IMG/VR virus record: IMGVR_UViG_3300032315_001401
Coordinates: 124,001-188,000 of that record
Length of the DNA stretch: 64,000 nt
Origin: a virus
Strand: one strand, 5' to 3'
Under the pieces are notes generated by a model. That model was not told where the DNA came from, did not search any database, and saw nothing but the letters and a program-made list of their open reading frames with translations. Within the stretch, counting starts at the first letter, position 1. Each line of letters opens with the position of its first letter. Of this stretch, positions 61,436-64,000 are shown piece by piece. Both the position numbers and the translations under genes were made by a program.

Positions 61436-62107
61436 TTATGTGGTGCTATTTTCAAGAATACTGCAAACAAATTCCATTTGTAATGGTGCAACTAATCCAC
61501 CACTCACATAAGTATGAGCAATTCCGGCAACGACTCCAGAATTAGTTACAAAGGTTTTAGAAGTTCCTACGCTTCCAATAATACTATTTACGACAAATGA
61601 TTGTTGTGGAGATGGGAAAATTGTGGTTGTAATGCCATATGCACCAGAAGCACACGTAAAAGCAAGTCCACTCATTGTAACTTCATCACCCACATTAAAA
61701 TTATGAGCACTAATTGTGGTAACTGTAGTAACTCCTGTGTTATTATTATATAAACAACCGGTCACAGACACAATTCCAGTTTGTGTGCCTTCAATGACAA
61801 GAGAATCTGTAACAATCGCAGTTCTTTCTAAAACTAAACGACCATCAATAATTACTATAGCATCATTTGGCGGAACTTCTGCTTTTTTAATAACACGTAT
61901 ATTTCTTGTATTTCCTGCGGTTCTTTGAGAAGTACTTTTTCTACGATGCGTCATCGTAGCTGTTGGATAAGTATTCACTCCAACATTCGCAACTTGAGCA
62001 TAAAGAACAATTGCAGAAACTCCCGTTGGAGTTGTATATACCGTTTGCTCTCCCGGAGCAATTGGAACTGCAATAGTTAAAAATTTATTAAGTGGTGCAA
62101 CTGCCAT
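61436..62107 (-). CDS. Virion structural protein
   Basis: 223 residues (MAVAPLNKFLTIAVPIAPGE). Ig-like or beta-sandwich strands, with a repeated NFNVGDEVTMSGL motif. Resembles structural proteins found next to the long fibre in cyanophages. The start is separated from the fibre gene by only a few bases. Confidence 0.65.
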   Translation of the reverse strand: MAVAPLNKFLTIAVPIAPGEQTVYTTPTGVSAIVLYAQVANVGVNTYPTATMTHRRKSTSQRTAGNTRNIRVIKKAEVPPNDAIVIIDGRLVLERTAIVTDSLVIEGTQTGIVSVTGCLYNNNTGVTTVTTISAHNFNVGDEVTMSGLAFTCASGAYGITTTIFPSPQQSFVVNSIIGSVGTSKTFVTNSGVVAGIAHTYVSGGLVAPLQMEFVCSILENSTT

Positions 62108-62110
62108 ATT

Positions 62111-64000
62111 TTACCTCAACGCAAGTATAAGTGGTGTAACTTCTGCCTGAATCGCTTTACTAAAATCTCTTCCTCTAATTGTAGAGGTAGGTTGATTAAT
62201 TTGAAATCCTTCGCCAATGTCAAAATTACCTTTCTGATCTGTACTCGTAAATGGAATTTGTGCTCCATCTAAAGCAACAATTTCATTTGCTTTAATTGGA
62301 ACCGCACCAGTAAATGGTGTTGCTGTATTTATATCAGTACCAGTGCCAATATATTCGAAAGAATGTGAACTTGTTAAAATCCTACTAATTCTTCTAAATG
62401 AAACTTGCTCCCCACCAAATAACTCATAGGGAATAAACTCAGTAAATGTAACTGTTGAGATTCCCGAAGAATTTGGTGTTGCAGAATCAACTGCATAATA
62501 AATTGGTCTTGTAATAACTGTTGCTGCTGCTCCAACTGCAGCACCACCGTCAATAAAAACTTCTAGATTTTGTGTTGCCAGATAATTTCTACCACTATTA
62601 ACAACATCAATTGCAATAATTTCCCCAGTAACTTCATCAATAGTTGGACTTAATTCTGCAATAATTCCTTGCGGACCTTTTGGTTGTTGAGATAAATCGA
62701 CAGAATCGCGAATAATTACTGTTGGTGGTGATGCAGCACTAAATCCACTTCCACCAGCACTAACTACCACTTCTTGTATTTCAACCATTGGTTGCTGTAT
62801 TATTCCAGTACCAACAGTGTCTGCATAATTATTCAAATTTATTTTAAAAAATACATTCTGCCCATCATAAGGTCTTCTATTATTTCCAATGCCCGTAAAT
62901 GTAACAGTATCACTTCCAGCATTGACTCCAGCCTGCCCTCTAGTAGGAGGATAAGTTCCTACAGATCCTGTAAATTCTGTAGATCCAATTCCAACAGCAT
63001 ATAATGCATAATTACCAAAAGAAGAGTTAGAGTTTGTTAAGTCACAAGATCCTCCAGTATCACAATAAATTCCAATATTACAGTTAATCGTGAAAATAGA
63101 AACTAACTGAGCATAACCATTATTAGTAATCGAAACACCAATTCCATTTTCATTATATTGAGTAAATGAATCACAAACCATACATTTAAGATCATTTCCA
63201 GGTGTGGATGCGGTTGCATGATCTCCATTAATTTTCATCCCAATACTGCCCGACATAAAATTGGTGCAGTTTCTCACATAAGGACTTCTCCATCTGCCAG
63301 TAGATCCTTCCGTTGTAGGTCCTGGAGCAATATATCCAGTAACAGCATAATCTGATGGACTTGTTGGAGGAAACGCCACTGCCCCACATCCAGTATGAGC
63401 AATACCAATACTAGTTCCTGAAAAATTTAAATTTTCAATTAAACATCCACGTCTTACATGGAAAACATCCTTAGTTACATTAATTGGAACAACTTTTACA
63501 AGACGCAAGTCCTGCCCTGATACAGAAACATCTGTACGAAGTCCAATTGGATTATTTTCAAAGTAAACACCAGAGCGAACAAAAATTGTATCTCCTTCTT
63601 GAGCAATTGAAGCCGCTGCACCTATTGTTCTTTTAGCATCACCTTCAAGGAATCCACTATTTGAATCACTTCCATCCATTGTAACCCAAATAGCATTTTG
63701 TGTTTGGACTCCGGGAGGTCTCCAAGAAACTCCAGTCCCAACAGATGAAAGACGATAATCAAATTTTCCAGTTGCTGTGCTATTATTTACATCAATTAAA
63801 GAAGAATTAAGTTCTATAGTATTTTGAAATACTGCAGTGCCATCTACATTTAAAGTAGAATTAAGATCCGTAGCACCATCGACTTCTAAAGTATCATTAA
63901 GTGTTGTTGCTAGATCAACATCTAAAGTATTATTAAGTGTTGTTGCCCCATCAACATCCAATGTTGCATTAAGTGTTGTTGCTAGATCAACATCTAAAGT
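62111..64000 (-). CDS. Virion structural protein, 5' end outside the window
   Basis: At least 629 residues; the frame runs through the right edge, and the apparent start at 63961 is an internal TTG. The visible N-terminal end is a 12-residue repeat (LDVDGATTLNNT-like). A beta-helix-like middle (PYVRNCTNFMSGSIGMKING) and a beta-rich C-terminus follow. It resembles the large baseplate or fibre-related proteins of cyanophages. Confidence 0.7.
   Translation of the reverse strand, partial: TLDVDLATTLNATLDVDGATTLNNTLDVDLATTLNDTLEVDGATDLNSTLNVDGTAVFQNTIELNSSLIDVNNSTATGKFDYRLSSVGTGVSWRPPGVQTQNAIWVTMDGSDSNSGFLEGDAKRTIGAAASIAQEGDTIFVRSGVYFENNPIGLRTDVSVSGQDLRLVKVVPINVTKDVFHVRRGCLIENLNFSGTSIGIAHTGCGAVAFPPTSPSDYAVTGYIAPGPTTEGSTGRWRSPYVRNCTNFMSGSIGMKINGDHATASTPGNDLKCMVCDSFTQYNENGIGVSITNNGYAQLVSIFTINCNIGIYCDTGGSCDLTNSNSSFGNYALYAVGIGSTEFTGSVGTYPPTRGQAGVNAGSDTVTFTGIGNNRRPYDGQNVFFKINLNNYADTVGTGIIQQPMVEIQEVVVSAGGSGFSAASPPTVIIRDSVDLSQQPKGPQGIIAELSPTIDEVTGEIIAIDVVNSGRNYLATQNLEVFIDGGAAVGAAATVITRPIYYAVDSATPNSSGISTVTFTEFIPYELFGGEQVSFRRISRILTSSHSFEYIGTGTDINTATPFTGAVPIKANEIVALDGAQIPFTSTDQKGNFDIGEGFQINQPTSTIRGRDFSKAIQAEVTPLILALR
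63830..64000 (-). repeat. 36-base tandem repeat in the coding sequence
   Basis: At least four 12-residue units (pattern L-D-V-D-G/L-A-T-x-L-N-x-T) continue past the window edge. Confidence 0.75.

Noticed and set aside
1-64000. Integrase, attachment site or other sign of a temperate lifestyle
   Set aside because: No integrase-like or repressor-like gene pair and no duplicated core beside a tRNA was seen; the gene content fits a lytic T4-like phage.

Overview
The window is a piece of a large T4-like myovirus that infects marine cyanobacteria (a Synechococcus or Prochlorococcus cyanomyovirus). The reasons are: a CP12-type Calvin-cycle inhibitor gene; long virion fibres ending in S74 chaperone domains; NATAAATA late-type promoters beside strong sigma70-type early promoters; phage-borne tRNAs; many small genes of kinds I associate with cyanophages; and DnaA-box-like TTTTCCACA sites of the cyanobacterial type. 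All credible genes lie on the minus strand and are read from high to low coordinates. Neighbouring genes usually overlap by 1-8 bases (ATGA or TGATG junctions).

Layout by region. 1-1100: a partial conserved gene, a glycosyltransferase-like protein and an AbrB-like small protein. About 1190-3900: a GC-rich island of short genes, each with its own -10 box. 3900-7430: a ligase-like nucleotidyltransferase and short early genes. 7430-7892: 463 bp without a gene, holding palindromic repeats, direct repeats, three DnaA-box-like sites and an AT-rich stretch; this is a candidate replication origin or control region. 7.9-17 kb: early genes, a zinc metallopeptidase, a ParB-like protein, two DNA methyltransferases, a probable PD-(D/E)xK restriction endonuclease overlapping the second methyltransferase, and CP12. 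17.1-22.25 kb: a very AT-rich cluster of putative 2-oxoglutarate (2OG) dioxygenases, a SAM methyltransferase, a tandem paralogous pair of unknown function and a cupin-like protein. 22.25-38.7 kb: a dense array of about 60 tiny early genes, mostly unknown, with paralogous families. 38.7-40 kb: an SF2 helicase. 40-64 kb: structural region with two parallel fibre modules, separated by an HNH endonuclease, three tRNA-like sequences and a Phd-like antitoxin.

Transcription-unit architecture is the most striking recurring feature. At 21 places an imperfect 22-26-base palindrome (arms TGTGCCAGTT and AACTGGCACA) lies on or just beside the last stop codon of a unit. It is usually followed by a GC-rich hairpin with a U-run and then by a promoter for the next unit. 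In several cases the -35 hexamer lies inside the terminator hairpin and is exactly 17 bases from the -10. This resembles the mobile PeSL (promoter-early stem-loop) cassettes known in T4-type phages, but uses its own palindrome.

How the genes may work together (inference): sigma70-type cassettes drive the small host-takeover genes, tRNAs and helicase early, while NATAAATA elements drive some structural genes and CP12 late. Each fibre module combines a long fibre, a glycine-rich tip adhesin, one or two 2OG hydroxylases and a sulfotransferase, which suggests that the fibres or the host surface are chemically modified. The methyltransferase-endonuclease pair could act against competing DNA.
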